Shown here: positions 1 to 7,963 of the stretch, piece after piece
Position numbering within the stretch: the first letter of the stretch is position 1
Layout of the letters: each line of letters starts with the position of its first letter
Notes under the pieces: model-generated
The model's database searches: none
What the model saw: the letters and a program-made list of their open reading frames with translations, nothing else
What the model was told of the DNA's origin: nothing
Translations under genes and position numbers: made by a program
Assembly: GCF_900236475.1 (NCBI RefSeq)
Contig: NZ_LT963352.1
Span: 8,279,001-8,343,000, forward strand
DNA from: Streptomyces chartreusis NRRL 3882
GTDB taxonomy: Bacteria > Actinomycetota > Actinomycetes > Streptomycetales > Streptomycetaceae
Direction of reading: 5' to 3'
DNA length: 64,000 bases

Positions 1-861
1 CAGACCGTCGGGGCAGTTCGGGCGGCGGCCGGCCAGGACGTCGGTGAAGTCCCGCAGCACGCCTGCGTATTCGTGCCAGAGGGAGCCCTTGAACTCCGGA
101 TGGCCCGCGAGCATGTCGGCCTGGTCGACGGTCCCGTCGGCGAGCCGCACCCCGACCGTCTTGCGCTCGCCGGGACGCGACCAGTCGAGCACCACCCGGG
201 ACGCCGCGCCGGACGGGGCGGTCAGCAGCACCTGAGCCTGCCGGTCGACGCCGCGCGCATCTCGGTGCACGGTGGCCTCGGTCACCCGTACGTCGCCCAG
301 GAACAGGCGAACGAGATCGAACGCGTTGGGCCCGTTGTCGGCGACACAGCCGCCCCCGCAGCGCTCCGGGTCGAGATACCAGCGGTCCCGGCCGGCGTGT
401 TCCTCGATCGTCTCCTCGTAGCGCACCGTCAGCGACACGATCGGGGCGCCGGAGGCGATGCGCCGGCGGAGCGCGTCGACCTCCCTGTTGTAGCGGCGGT
501 GGAAGGAGGTGAACAGTACGGTGCCGTTCCGCCGCGAGAGCCGCGCGAGATGGCGGCCGTCGTGCGCACGCGTGGCGAGCGGCTTCTCCACGCACACCGC
601 GCGCCCGGCCGCCAACGCGTCCCTGCACACCGGGTAGTGCAGGTCGTTCGGCACTTTGACCACCACGGCGTCCAGGTCCGTGGCCCGCAGCAGCTCGCGG
701 TGGTCCCGGTAACGCGGTACGTGGGGCGGTGCGGCGGCGAGCCGGTTCTCGTCGGGGTCGCAGACCGCCACCAGCCGCGCACACGCGGTGCTTTCGAACG
801 CGGCCAGGTAGAAGCGGGAGATGACACCGAGTCCGATGAGGCCGATGCGCGGAAGTGTCAT
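1..861 (-). CDS. Gfo/Idh/MocA-family NAD(P)-dependent dehydrogenase (partial, C-terminus off the left edge)
   Basis: 287 codons are open from ATG at 861 to the window edge without a stop. The family is normally about 320-350 residues, so only the end is missing. The N-terminus has the Rossmann signature IGLIGLGVISRF. Around residue 90 is the family's EKP motif (VEKPLATRA), whose lysine is the usual catalytic residue. The C-terminal half (RWYLDPERCGGGCVADNG) matches the alpha/beta substrate domain. Such enzymes oxidise or reduce a hydroxyl of a sugar, inositol or NDP-sugar. The start overlaps the stop of the upstream Ldh2-type gene (ATGA), so it is the last visible gene of a five-gene coupled minus-strand operon. 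It is the second Gfo/Idh/MocA enzyme in that operon. The substrate cannot be told from sequence. Confidence 0.88.
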   Translation of the reverse strand, partial: MTLPRIGLIGLGVISRFYLAAFESTACARLVAVCDPDENRLAAAPPHVPRYRDHRELLRATDLDAVVVKVPNDLHYPVCRDALAAGRAVCVEKPLATRAHDGRHLARLSRRNGTVLFTSFHRRYNREVDALRRRIASGAPIVSLTVRYEETIEEHAGRDRWYLDPERCGGGCVADNGPNAFDLVRLFLGDVRVTEATVHRDARGVDRQAQVLLTAPSGAASRVVLDWSRPGERKTVGVRLADGTVDQADMLAGHPEFKGSLWHEYAGVLRDFTDVLAGRRPNCPDGL

Positions 862-2087
862 GCCGGGCTCCCCGCCGCCGTCGGTGGGACGGGTTCCGGG
901 AAGCTGAGACCGCTGCTCCGGGCCAGATCGAGCATCTCCCGGTGCAGGACCGGCTCCAGCGGGACGCCGTGAGCGCGCCGCTCCCTGGAGCGGGCGTCCT
1001 CCGGACAGCCGGGATAGCGCACCGGTTCGTCCGCTCGGACCGGTGGGCAGCCGAGGAGGGCACCGAACAAGCCGGCCGCGTCGGTGCGGAACTCCGCCTC
1101 GGGCCTGAGGCGCCCGGGGGCGACGGCCAGCAGGAAACAGCCGATGTCGTCGTCCGGGCCGGCCGGCTCCGCCGTTTCCTCCTGTGGGCCGATTCCGGCT
1201 CCGGGGACGAGTGCGGACAGTACCTCGACCAGCAGACCGAGCCCGAAGCCCTTGTAGGCGCCGGTGTCCGGGTCGCCACCGAGCCAGCGCAGGTGTGCCT
1301 GGCCGCGGTCGAAGGCGGCAGGGTCGGTCACCGGCGCGCCGTCGTCGTCCTGGAGCCAGCCCGCGGGCACGCTCTGCCCGGCGCGTGCGGCGGCCCGGAC
1401 CCTGCCGGTGGGGGCGACCGTGGTGGCCATGTCCAGGACGAACGCCGGCCGGTCGCCGGCCGGGGCGGCCAGCGCGAGCGGGTTCGTGCCCAGCATGGGG
1501 GAGCGTCCGCCGACCGGGCGGACGATCCGCTGCCGGCCGCAGTTGGCCGTGACCAGGCCCACCATGTGGTGCCGTACCGCGCGCAGGGCGTGGTGACCCG
1601 CGCAGCCGAAGTGTGTGGCTCCCCGCACCGACACCATGCCGACTCCGTACCGGCGGGCGCGTTCGACCGCCAGGTCCATCGCCTCGGTGGCGGCCCACAG
1701 ACCGAGCGCCCGGCGGGCGTCGAGGAGCACCGAGGCACCGCGGTCGGTGACGACGCGCGGCTCCGCGCGCGGGTCGCAGCGGCCCGAGTCGAGCAGGGGC
1801 AGATAGAGCCGGATGAGGTTGGTGACGCCGTGACTGGTGAAGCCCGTCAGGTCGCCGTGGCACAGTGCCTCTGCGGCGGCCCCCGCTCGGTCCTCGGGCA
1901 GTCCCCTGGCGCAGAAGACCTGCGTCACGAACGCCAGGAGGTCCGGGTAAGGCACCCGGACGGCGACGTCGCCGGTAGTGGCGGAGGCCTCGGGCGGGAC
2001 GGCGTACGGCCCGGAACGGGGCGGCGTGGCAGCCGTGGCTTTTGCGTCCGCTGACGCTGTGGAGGTGGTGGAAACCGTCGAGGTCAT
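858..2087 (-). CDS. Ldh2-family (malate/L-lactate/ureidoglycolate-type) NAD(P)-dependent dehydrogenase
   Basis: A 409-residue protein of the Ldh_2 fold, which is distinct from Rossmann-fold lactate dehydrogenases. Supporting segments are GDLTGFTSHGVTNLIR near residue 98, RGATHFGCAGHH around 156 (the family's conserved NHFGxAGxY-like block with the catalytic histidine) and GAYKGFGLGLLVEVL around 280 (the conserved GGYKGYGL block). Members reduce 2-oxo acids or related 2-hydroxy-imine substrates. The first ~30 residues are low-complexity Ser/Thr/Ala and may not all be translated, but the annotated ATG overlaps the upstream M20 stop codon (ATGA), which favours this start. The C-terminal ~120 residues are longer and more divergent than in typical 330-350 residue members. 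The operon neighbours suggest a role in making or trimming an amino- or keto-sugar acid, which is inference. Confidence 0.85.
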   Translation of the reverse strand: MTSTVSTTSTASADAKATAATPPRSGPYAVPPEASATTGDVAVRVPYPDLLAFVTQVFCARGLPEDRAGAAAEALCHGDLTGFTSHGVTNLIRLYLPLLDSGRCDPRAEPRVVTDRGASVLLDARRALGLWAATEAMDLAVERARRYGVGMVSVRGATHFGCAGHHALRAVRHHMVGLVTANCGRQRIVRPVGGRSPMLGTNPLALAAPAGDRPAFVLDMATTVAPTGRVRAAARAGQSVPAGWLQDDDGAPVTDPAAFDRGQAHLRWLGGDPDTGAYKGFGLGLLVEVLSALVPGAGIGPQEETAEPAGPDDDIGCFLLAVAPGRLRPEAEFRTDAAGLFGALLGCPPVRADEPVRYPGCPEDARSRERRAHGVPLEPVLHREMLDLARSSGLSFPEPVPPTAAGSPA

Positions 2088-3520
2088 CGAGGAGCGATCC
2101 TGTCCGCGGCCGCGCCGGGCACGGCAGCTGAGTGGGCGTCAGATGGTTCGCCGGCACCGTCGCCGGGCGGCCCGTGGCGGACCCGGGCGACGAGAACGCG
2201 GGCGATCTCGTCGGCGTAGCGGTCCAGGTCGTCCAGGTCGACGTACTCGCCGGCGGCGTGCGCGTGGTTGGTGTCCAGGTCGCCGGGGCCGAAGACCGCC
2301 GTGTAGCTGTCGGGTACGTCCGCCATCCAGATCGCGTCGCAGGTGAAGGCCGGCTCCTCGTCGGGCCAGCGCACCAGGCCCGCGTGTCGTTCCAGCAGTT
2401 CCTCGGCCCACGGCGCGCGGCCTCGGCCGTCCAGCGCGGGCAGGCCGCGCTTGTGCCAGTGCAGGGAGGTGATCCGTGTCGCGTCGGCGGCCGTCCTGGC
2501 CAGGTCGGGGGTGCCGGCGACCCCGGAGGAGAAGTCGGCGAGTGCTTCGCGCAGCGTCTGCTCCAGCGCGGCCTCGGCGGCCCGGCCGGCCGACCGGGAT
2601 CCGTAGGAGAGGTTGAGCAGCAGGCGGCCGGTGCCGTAGACCCGGTTGTGCCGTTCGCCGGTGTGCAGGCCGGCCACGCACACCCTGCCGTCGCCGATCC
2701 GCGGTGGCAGGGCTCGGGCCAGGTAGTGGCTGATGTGCCCGAGCAGCACGGTCGCGTTGTGACCGGCCGCGGGGCGGTCGTCCACGGCGTCCTCGCCCTC
2801 GACGCGGACCACAGCCGTCATGGAGGCTGTCGAACGCGGCAGGAAGCGGTGCCCGGTGGGCTCGCAGAACAGGTTCAGCCCGCCGGTGAACCCGTCCTCC
2901 ACCAGCGGCCTGGTGCCGAACGTACCCATGGCACCGCCTTCTTCCCCGGCGACTGCCTGGACGAGCACACCGACCCGGCTGCCCAGGGCCGGTTCAACGG
3001 CGCGAGCGGCCCGGATGCCGGCGAGCAGGGCGACGGCGGGGCCCTTGGCGTCGACCGCTCCCCGGCCGGTGAAACGCCGGCCGTCGAAACGGGCCGGCCA
3101 CCAGCCGGCCACCGTGTCCAGGTGGACGTTGAACATCACCGTGTCCTGCCGCGGGAGTTCGGGGCCGAGGCGCAGCACCAGGCTGGGCTGCCGAACCAGG
3201 AACGTCTCGTCGAGGGCCGCCTCCCGGACCGTGAGCGGCACGTCGTCCCGGCGCAGCGCTGCCGGATCCGGCGGGGCGTGGTGCAGCACCCTAAGACCGA
3301 GTGTCGCGGCGGCGACCGCATAGGCCCGGCCGGCCTCCCAGAGGCGCACGGCGGGACCGTCGGGGCCGGTCTCCAGGGGGCCTGCCGTGGGAGTGCCGAG
3401 CAGGTCGAGCAGCAGGTCGTGATCGGCCGGTGTCAGCCGGGCGGGCACCGGCAAAGCCGCGGGAGGCGAGTGGGCGGCGGATCCGGCCGGGACAGGGGGC
3501 CGGGCCGGGACGTCAACCAT
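2084..3520 (-). CDS. M20-family metallopeptidase/amidohydrolase
   Basis: A 478-residue zinc hydrolase of the M20/ArgE/DapE family. Visible motifs are VMFNVHLDTVAGWWP (metal-binding His-x-Asp and catalytic Asp), GRGAVDAKGPAVALL (bridging Asp), VQAVAGEEGGAMGT (catalytic Glu-Glu) and a late GDLDTNHAHAAGEYV (C-terminal metal histidine region). Family members hydrolyse N-acyl-amino acids, small peptides or N-acyl groups, so a deacylase step is plausible here. I chose the ATG at 3520 (MVDVPARP). A longer reading frame extends upstream but lies inside the preceding gene. The start overlaps the stop of the TIM-barrel gene by 8 nt, and the stop overlaps the Ldh2 start as ATGA, so translation is coupled. 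Confidence 0.85.
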   Translation of the reverse strand: MVDVPARPPVPAGSAAHSPPAALPVPARLTPADHDLLLDLLGTPTAGPLETGPDGPAVRLWEAGRAYAVAAATLGLRVLHHAPPDPAALRRDDVPLTVREAALDETFLVRQPSLVLRLGPELPRQDTVMFNVHLDTVAGWWPARFDGRRFTGRGAVDAKGPAVALLAGIRAARAVEPALGSRVGVLVQAVAGEEGGAMGTFGTRPLVEDGFTGGLNLFCEPTGHRFLPRSTASMTAVVRVEGEDAVDDRPAAGHNATVLLGHISHYLARALPPRIGDGRVCVAGLHTGERHNRVYGTGRLLLNLSYGSRSAGRAAEAALEQTLREALADFSSGVAGTPDLARTAADATRITSLHWHKRGLPALDGRGRAPWAEELLERHAGLVRWPDEEPAFTCDAIWMADVPDSYTAVFGPGDLDTNHAHAAGEYVDLDDLDRYADEIARVLVARVRHGPPGDGAGEPSDAHSAAVPGAAADRIAPR

Positions 3521-4490
3521 GCCGCCCCCCGCCGGCGGGAGCCCGGTCGGAGAGGGTTTCCTGCCGCACGAGCCGTTCCAGGCACCGCCCGTAGCGGACG
3601 AACGCCGCGACACCGTCAGCGCCGGTGGTGTCCTGGCCCTGGTGCGGTTGCAGATGGGTGTGCGGTTCGATGGACCAGGCCCCGGTGTAACCGTGGTCGG
3701 CGAGGGCCCTGAGGCAGGAGCGCACGGCGGACTCCCCGTCGCCCGGCATTGTGTACCTGACCTGGCCGTCCGGTCCGGTCCGGGCGTCCTTGACGTGCAC
3801 GTGAGCGACGTGGTCGATGATCTCGTCCAGCAGCGCGCGGGCGTCGTAGCCGTACGGCACTCCGTTGCCGATGTCGAACAGCAGCCGCAGCGCGGGTCCG
3901 CCGGCGCGGTCGATGAGCTCCCGCATCCGGTCGGCCCGGGTGCCGGCCCAACCGCTGCAGTTCTCGTGCAGCAGCACCAGTCCCTCCTGCTCGGCCTGCC
4001 GGACCAACCGGGCCATCCGGTCCAGCGCCCGCCTGCCCCACTCCTCCTCGTGCAGGCCGGAGTTGGGGTAGGACATCACCCGGACGAACCGGGTGCCCAG
4101 GGTGGCGCACCGCCGGGCCAGCCGCCGCAGCTCCCGCACGTCGTCCTCGAAGGGCCCGGTGATCGGGCGGCTCCAGTTGGCGATCCGGGAATCGACGCAG
4201 ACGACGTCGAGACCGGCTGCCCCGATCCGGTCGGCCACGGCGGCGAAGGCCCGGTCGTCCAGGTCGGCGACCGCGACACCGTCGACGGTCCGCAACTCGA
4301 TCGCCGTCCAGCCGAGTCGGCGCAACGCGTCCAGTTGCCCGGTGAGATCCGCGGCGGCCTCGTCCCCGATGCCCGCGAACCGGATACCGGGAGCCGCCCG
4401 TCCGCTCGGGGGGTGCGGGGGGCTGGGGGAGTCCTCGGTCACGCCGCGCCCGGACTCCCCGGAGCCCGCTCCGGACAGGTCAACGCCCAT
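3513..4490 (-). CDS. sugar phosphate isomerase/epimerase-like TIM barrel (AP endonuclease family 2 fold)
   Basis: A 325-residue protein of the xylose-isomerase-like TIM-barrel superfamily (IolE/IolI/hexulose-6-P epimerase type). Characteristic strands are GIRFAGIGDEAAADL at the N-terminus, LVLLHENCSGWAGT (metal-ligand Glu), LRLLFDIGNGVPYGYD (metal Asp), HVAHVHVKDA (His-x-Lys-Asp) and AWSIEPHTH (final Glu). Such enzymes isomerise or epimerise free or phosphorylated sugars, inosose or hydroxypyruvate with a divalent metal. The ATG at 4490 is preceded by GGAGG about 8 nt upstream, so I prefer it over longer options. It overlaps the end of the upstream Gfo/Idh gene by 11 nt. Together with two Gfo/Idh/MocA dehydrogenases this is the standard set for inositol or rare-sugar transformation, here probably biosynthetic. 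Confidence 0.85.
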   Translation of the reverse strand: MGVDLSGAGSGESGRGVTEDSPSPPHPPSGRAAPGIRFAGIGDEAAADLTGQLDALRRLGWTAIELRTVDGVAVADLDDRAFAAVADRIGAAGLDVVCVDSRIANWSRPITGPFEDDVRELRRLARRCATLGTRFVRVMSYPNSGLHEEEWGRRALDRMARLVRQAEQEGLVLLHENCSGWAGTRADRMRELIDRAGGPALRLLFDIGNGVPYGYDARALLDEIIDHVAHVHVKDARTGPDGQVRYTMPGDGESAVRSCLRALADHGYTGAWSIEPHTHLQPHQGQDTTGADGVAAFVRYGRCLERLVRQETLSDRAPAGGGRHG

Positions 4491-5511
4491 GCGACAGTGC
4501 CTCCTTGCGAGGGTGCGGGGCGCGGGTGGGAGACAGGGCCGCCAGTCGTTTCGCCTCGTCGAGCAGCTCCACCGTCCGCACGTGCAGGCCGAGGTCGCCG
4601 GCCCCGTCGCCGCCCTCGGCGTAGCCGCGATAGGCATGGGTCAGACATGCCGTGAGGGAGTCGTCACGGAAGACCTCGCGGGTCGTGCGGCCGTCACGTG
4701 TGATCTCCAACTGTGCGAAGTCGTCGTCCTGGCCGACCGCGTAGTGCCCGACGACGCTTCCGTCGTCCATGCCGAGGACGATCCGCCGCTGACGCACCGG
4801 TGCGGACAGGTCGGACAGCACCGTGCTGCGGATCCCACCCGTGTGCAGCAGTTCGAGGTGGGCACCACCCATGTCCGGCACCGTCGTCGGTCCCACGCGC
4901 AGGTCGGCGCAGTGCGCGCCGCGCAACTGCGCGTCACCGAGCAGGCGCAGGAGGAGACCCACCGCGTGCGGCGCTTCCACGTCGAAGGCGGACGTGTGAC
5001 TGCTGGTGCTCAGGGAGCGCCGGAACCGGGGCTTGTGCTGGGTGACGGACACGGCACGAACAGCGCCGAGCCCCCGGTTGCCCACCAGGTGGACGAGACG
5101 CCGGGTCAGCGTGCTGTGCAGCCAGGGCGCCACCACGGACAGGCGCAGCTCCTGTTCCCGCGCGAGCCGCAGGACGCACCGCAGCGTGTCCAGGTCACCG
5201 GCCAGCGGCTTCTCCATGAGGATCCGCGAGAACCCGAGCGCGGCCACCTCGCGGAGCACCTCGGCGCGCACGGCGGGGGGAGTGCACAGATGGACGACGG
5301 TCCGCGCCGGGTCCAGAAGATCGCGCGCCCGGCGCAGGGAATCGGCGATCAGCAGATCCCGCTGCTCGGCACGGGCGGTGTTGCCCGGATCCACTCCCAC
5401 GATGGGGTGATCGGCGAAGGTGCCGAGGACTTGCGAGCGGGCGCGCGACAGCACCGGCACATGCAGCCCCAGGCCCGAGCGGCCCAGGCCGACGATCAAC
5501 GTGTACAGCAC
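4480..5511 (-). CDS. Gfo/Idh/MocA-family oxidoreductase (first gene of the left arm)
   Basis: A 343-residue protein starting at GTG 5511 (VLYTLIVGLGRSG), with GGGG about 7 nt upstream. An ATG 14 codons earlier lacks a good ribosome-binding site. The dinucleotide-binding loop is GLGRSGLG at the extreme N-terminus and the catalytic-lysine motif is MEKPLAGDL near residue 98. The C-terminal domain (SHTSAFDVEAPHAVGLLL, VPDMGGAHLELL) is more diverged than in sugar-catabolic members. Homologues such as WbpB/WlbA oxidise C3 of UDP-GlcNAc-uronate, and RifL-type enzymes act on UDP-glucose. The DegT aminotransferases and NDP-sugar 6-dehydrogenase of the opposite arm make such a role possible but unproven. 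It starts a five-gene minus-strand operon divergent from the EF-hand operon. Confidence 0.82.
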   Translation of the reverse strand: MLYTLIVGLGRSGLGLHVPVLSRARSQVLGTFADHPIVGVDPGNTARAEQRDLLIADSLRRARDLLDPARTVVHLCTPPAVRAEVLREVAALGFSRILMEKPLAGDLDTLRCVLRLAREQELRLSVVAPWLHSTLTRRLVHLVGNRGLGAVRAVSVTQHKPRFRRSLSTSSHTSAFDVEAPHAVGLLLRLLGDAQLRGAHCADLRVGPTTVPDMGGAHLELLHTGGIRSTVLSDLSAPVRQRRIVLGMDDGSVVGHYAVGQDDDFAQLEITRDGRTTREVFRDDSLTACLTHAYRGYAEGGDGAGDLGLHVRTVELLDEAKRLAALSPTRAPHPRKEALSHGR

Positions 5512-5945
5512 GGCTCGACCCCTTTTTTCGCGCAGTCTTTCCGAAAGTCGCACACCGGTATGATTTCGCGTGCGAATGCGACGTCGGGCGCACCGGGCGC
5601 AGGCTGGAGAATGGAATCGAAATTCTTCTGCATACCCATCCCGTCCGTCCCTGAAACGCGCGCTGAAGTCCTCACGGAATGCGCGGAGAAAGGATTGTCA
5701 CGGCCTCGGCGCATCGTATCCGATGGTGGCCCGCAGTGCGCGGGGGCGCCCTTTCCGAGTCCCACGGCAGGATGGCTGAAATTCACGGCGGAGATGGCTC
5801 TGGCGTCCGGCCGGACCGGTCGATGCGGCTCAGGCTGGCGACTCCGGCCTCGAGGCCGAACCCGTGGACGAAAACAATCGGCCGTGGCGCGGTGATCGGT
5901 GAGCGGAAGAAATGTTTCTGCGCTCTTCCGGGGCACTTATCTCCG

Positions 5946-5975
5946 TTGACAGGCCCGGAAGGCTGCTAGTACTCA
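5946..5975 (+). promoter_or_regulatory. candidate housekeeping-sigma promoter of the EF-hand/biosynthetic arm
   Basis: A perfect TTGACA (5946-5951) is followed at 15-18 nt by a TAGTACTCAT stretch (5967-5976) that could supply the -10, read as TAGTAC at a short spacing or TACTCA at 18 nt. Transcription would start near 5980, leaving a leader of about 115-120 nt before the ATG at 6099. The -35 is convincing and the -10 is not ideal. Confidence 0.45.
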
Positions 5976-6009
5976 TGTATCTTGCAGCGAGGCTGAATCA
6001 CCCTCGAGC

Positions 6010-6036
6010 AATCCGAAAAAGCATCCTTTTCGGATT
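6010..6036. promoter_or_regulatory. perfect 10-bp inverted repeat in the leader of the EF-hand operon
   Basis: AATCCGAAAA (6010-6019) and TTTTCGGATT (6027-6036) are exact reverse complements separated by 7 nt. The A/T-rich arms are unusual for this genome. It lies 63-89 nt upstream of the first EF-hand start codon and downstream of the predicted promoter. It could be a repressor operator or a leader hairpin. It has no poly-U tail, so it is not a conventional terminator. Confidence 0.6.
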
Positions 6037-6098
6037 CCCGCGGTTCCGAGTGCGAGACAGGCGGATTTCTCCGCAGTTTTTCGACGACGAGGAGTGAG

Positions 6099-6638
6099 AT
6101 GTCCAACAAGACCGCCCAGGCCGAGCGGCTCCGGCAGCGCTTCGCGCTGTACGACACGGACGGGGACGGGCGTATCGAGCGCGGCGACCTGGAGGCGGAG
6201 GCCCGGCGCATCGTCGAGGCCTTCGGTGAAGAGGAGAACTCCCCCAAGGCGCAGGCGCTGCTGCACGCGTACCCGCACATGTGGGACTACATGATGCAAC
6301 AGGCCGGCCGCGACGCCGGTGAGGCCCTGACGGTCGAGCAGTTCGTCGAGATCGCCGACGCGCAGATGCTGAGCAAGGGCGCCGTCGGCTTCAGCGCCGT
6401 GCTCCGGCCCAGCATCCGCGCGATGGTCGACCTGTGCGACATCGACGGCGACGGGCAGGTCGATCCGCAGGAGTTCCGGAAGTGGCTCGGGGCCATCGGC
6501 AGCGACCGGATCGACGCGGACGAGGCGTTCCGCCAGGTGGACACCGACGGAAACGGGCGGCTGTCCGTCGACGAACTCGTAGCCGCAGTGGGCAAGTACC
6601 ACGCGGGTGAGCTCGACGCCCCGCTCCTGGGTGTCTGA
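6099..6638 (+). CDS. EF-hand calcium-binding protein 1 (calerythrin/calsymin-like)
   Basis: A 179-residue soluble acidic protein with no signal peptide or membrane segment. Three canonical 12-residue EF-hand loops are visible: DTDGDGRIERGD near residue 19, DIDGDGQVDPQE near 108 and DTDGNGRLSVDE near 147. A fourth, second-position hand (around residues 70-85, DAGEALTVEQFVE) is degenerate. This four-hand layout with one dead hand is that of bacterial calerythrin-type calcium buffers or sensors. The ATG follows a strong GAGGAG site. It is the first gene of the right arm, and a paralogue lies two genes downstream. Its partner is unknown; calcium sensing for the adjacent pathway is inference from position only. 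Confidence 0.9.
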   Translation: MSNKTAQAERLRQRFALYDTDGDGRIERGDLEAEARRIVEAFGEEENSPKAQALLHAYPHMWDYMMQQAGRDAGEALTVEQFVEIADAQMLSKGAVGFSAVLRPSIRAMVDLCDIDGDGQVDPQEFRKWLGAIGSDRIDADEAFRQVDTDGNGRLSVDELVAAVGKYHAGELDAPLLGV

Positions 6639-6708
6639 CGCGCGGACCCACGGCGGCGACCGCTCCGCAGGAGGGCGGCTCGGAGCGGGCCCCCGCCCGC
6701 GGACACTG

Positions 6709-7221
6709 ATGAGTCCCGCGGGTGCCGAGGGCGGGCCCCTGTCCGCCGCCGAGGCCCGCGGAACCGGCCGACGGGCCGCGTCGGCGGGACCGGCGCCGGA
6801 GACCGGGCGCCTCCGGGTGCGCGCCGCGCTGGTGCTGCTGGCCCTGGGGCAGGGGGTGCCCGGCGCGTGGGCTCTGTGCGCGCCTCGATCGTTCCACGAC
6901 GCGTTTCCTCTCCCGGCTTTCGCGTGGGTGACCAAATTCCCCCCTTACAACGAACACCTCCTGCGTGATCTGGGTGCTCTGTCGCTCGGCCTGACGACGG
7001 TTCTGCTGTGGGCCGCTGTTCGTCCCGAGCGGTCTCTGGTGCGGGCGGCGGCCTTCGGCTGCCTCACCTTCACGATTCCGCACCTGATATTCCACGTGGC
7101 GCATCTCGGGCGCTTCGAGACCGTGGACGTGGTCGGTCAACTCATCTCCCAAGTCACCCCGATCATCGTGGCGGGGATGGTGGTTTTGCTGAGTCGGCGA
7201 AGTGATGGTGCGGGCATATAA
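6709..7221 (+). CDS. small integral membrane protein of unknown function
   Basis: About 170 residues with a hydrophilic N-terminal ~40 residues, then about four hydrophobic segments (AALVLLALGQGVPGAWAL; LLRDLGALSLGLTTVLLW; AAFGCLTFTIPHLIFHVAHL; LISQVTPIIVAGMVVLL). It resembles the many uncharacterised Streptomyces four-helix membrane proteins. A similar style of protein is encoded at 19926-20357. The start is uncertain; I used ATG 6709, and downstream GTGs are possible. It is sandwiched between the two EF-hand genes in the same orientation, so it may be their membrane partner, but no motif shows this. Confidence 0.65.
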   Translation: MSPAGAEGGPLSAAEARGTGRRAASAGPAPETGRLRVRAALVLLALGQGVPGAWALCAPRSFHDAFPLPAFAWVTKFPPYNEHLLRDLGALSLGLTTVLLWAAVRPERSLVRAAAFGCLTFTIPHLIFHVAHLGRFETVDVVGQLISQVTPIIVAGMVVLLSRRSDGAGI

Positions 7222-7324
7222 ATGCCCCGCCCCTTTCTTCTCACTCGTAAGAGTGGGTTGGCGAAACCAGTTCAGGAAACTATCTGAAGCGCAGGTCCCC
7301 AAAAGGAAGACGAAAGGAAGAAGC

Positions 7325-7855
7325 GTGAGCACTTCCGTACAGGAGCAGCGGCTGCGTCGCCGTTTCGACATGTGGGACAAGAACGGCGACGGCACCATCG
7401 ATCGCAGTGACTGGGAAGGCGAGGCAAAGCGCATTCTGCTCGCATTCGGGGAAACCGAGAGTTCCCCGAAGGGCCGGGCCCTCACCGACGCGTACCTCGG
7501 TATGTGGGATCACCTCGCGGGACAGGCCGGAGTCGGCCACGACGGTGCACTGGGCTTCGACCAGTTCAGCGCCGTGGCAGGGGAGCAGGTGCTCGACCGC
7601 GGGCAGGCCGGTTTCGACCAGGTGCTGCGTCCGACGATCAGCGCGATCGCCGACCTGTGCGACACCGACGGTGACGGTCACGTCAGCCCGCAGGAGTTCC
7701 AGCGCTGGATCGTGGCCATCGGCAGCAACGAGTCCACGGCGGGCACGGCGTTCAAGCTGATCGACACGGACGGCGACGGCCAGTTGTCCGTCGACGAGCT
7801 GATCGCGGCCGTACACCGCTACCACTCCGGTGAGCTGGAGTTCTCCCTGCTCTGA
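7325..7855 (+). CDS. EF-hand calcium-binding protein 2 (paralogue of the gene at 6099)
   Basis: A 176-residue paralogue of the first EF-hand protein, colinear over nearly its full length. Its loops are DKNGDGTIDRSD near residue 17, DTDGDGHVSPQE near 106 and DTDGDGQLSVDE near 145, with the second hand again degenerate (VGHDGALGFDQFSA). The GTG at 7325 is preceded by AAAGGAAG, which decides the start, although the frame is open further upstream. The tandem pair looks like a local duplication interrupted by the membrane-protein gene. A strong hairpin follows at 7883, before the aminotransferase genes. Confidence 0.9.
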   Translation: MSTSVQEQRLRRRFDMWDKNGDGTIDRSDWEGEAKRILLAFGETESSPKGRALTDAYLGMWDHLAGQAGVGHDGALGFDQFSAVAGEQVLDRGQAGFDQVLRPTISAIADLCDTDGDGHVSPQEFQRWIVAIGSNESTAGTAFKLIDTDGDGQLSVDELIAAVHRYHSGELEFSLL

Positions 7856-7882
7856 CCCGTCCGCGACCCACCCCTCCCGCGT

Positions 7883-7913
7883 CCGGCGCTCCCCGGCCCA
7901 CGAGGAGCGCCGG
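7883..7913 (+). terminator. perfect hairpin between the EF-hand genes and the biosynthetic genes
   Basis: CCGGCGCTCC (7883-7892) pairs exactly with GGAGCGCCGG (7904-7913) across an 11-nt loop, between the EF-hand stop (7855) and the first aminotransferase ATG (7964). It could partly terminate or process the transcript, lowering expression of the enzymes relative to the calcium-binding proteins. It has no T-tract, as is common in Streptomyces. Confidence 0.55.
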
Positions 7914-7963
7914 CGTCACCCCTCGCCGGCACTCCGATGCGCCTCGGCGCGACGAAAGGAACC

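Larger units (their letters stand above)
5512..6098. promoter_or_regulatory. divergent intergenic control region
   Basis: 587 bp separate the two arms of the locus, and they are less GC-rich than the flanking genes. I find no convincing coding sequence; the short frames lack Streptomyces codon bias. It contains a strong plus-strand -35 and a perfect inverted repeat in the predicted leader of the EF-hand operon (both listed separately). On the minus side a T-rich stretch (ccttttttcg, 5520-5529) lies just ahead of the Gfo/Idh start. Nothing else recognisable was seen between about 5600 and 5940. No pathway-specific regulator is encoded in the visible parts of either arm. Confidence 0.6.

Noticed and set aside
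4093..5895. A 600-residue plus-strand open frame across the left arm.
   Set aside because: It lies antisense to two well-supported enzymes (TIM barrel and Gfo/Idh) and has no domain, start site or codon bias.
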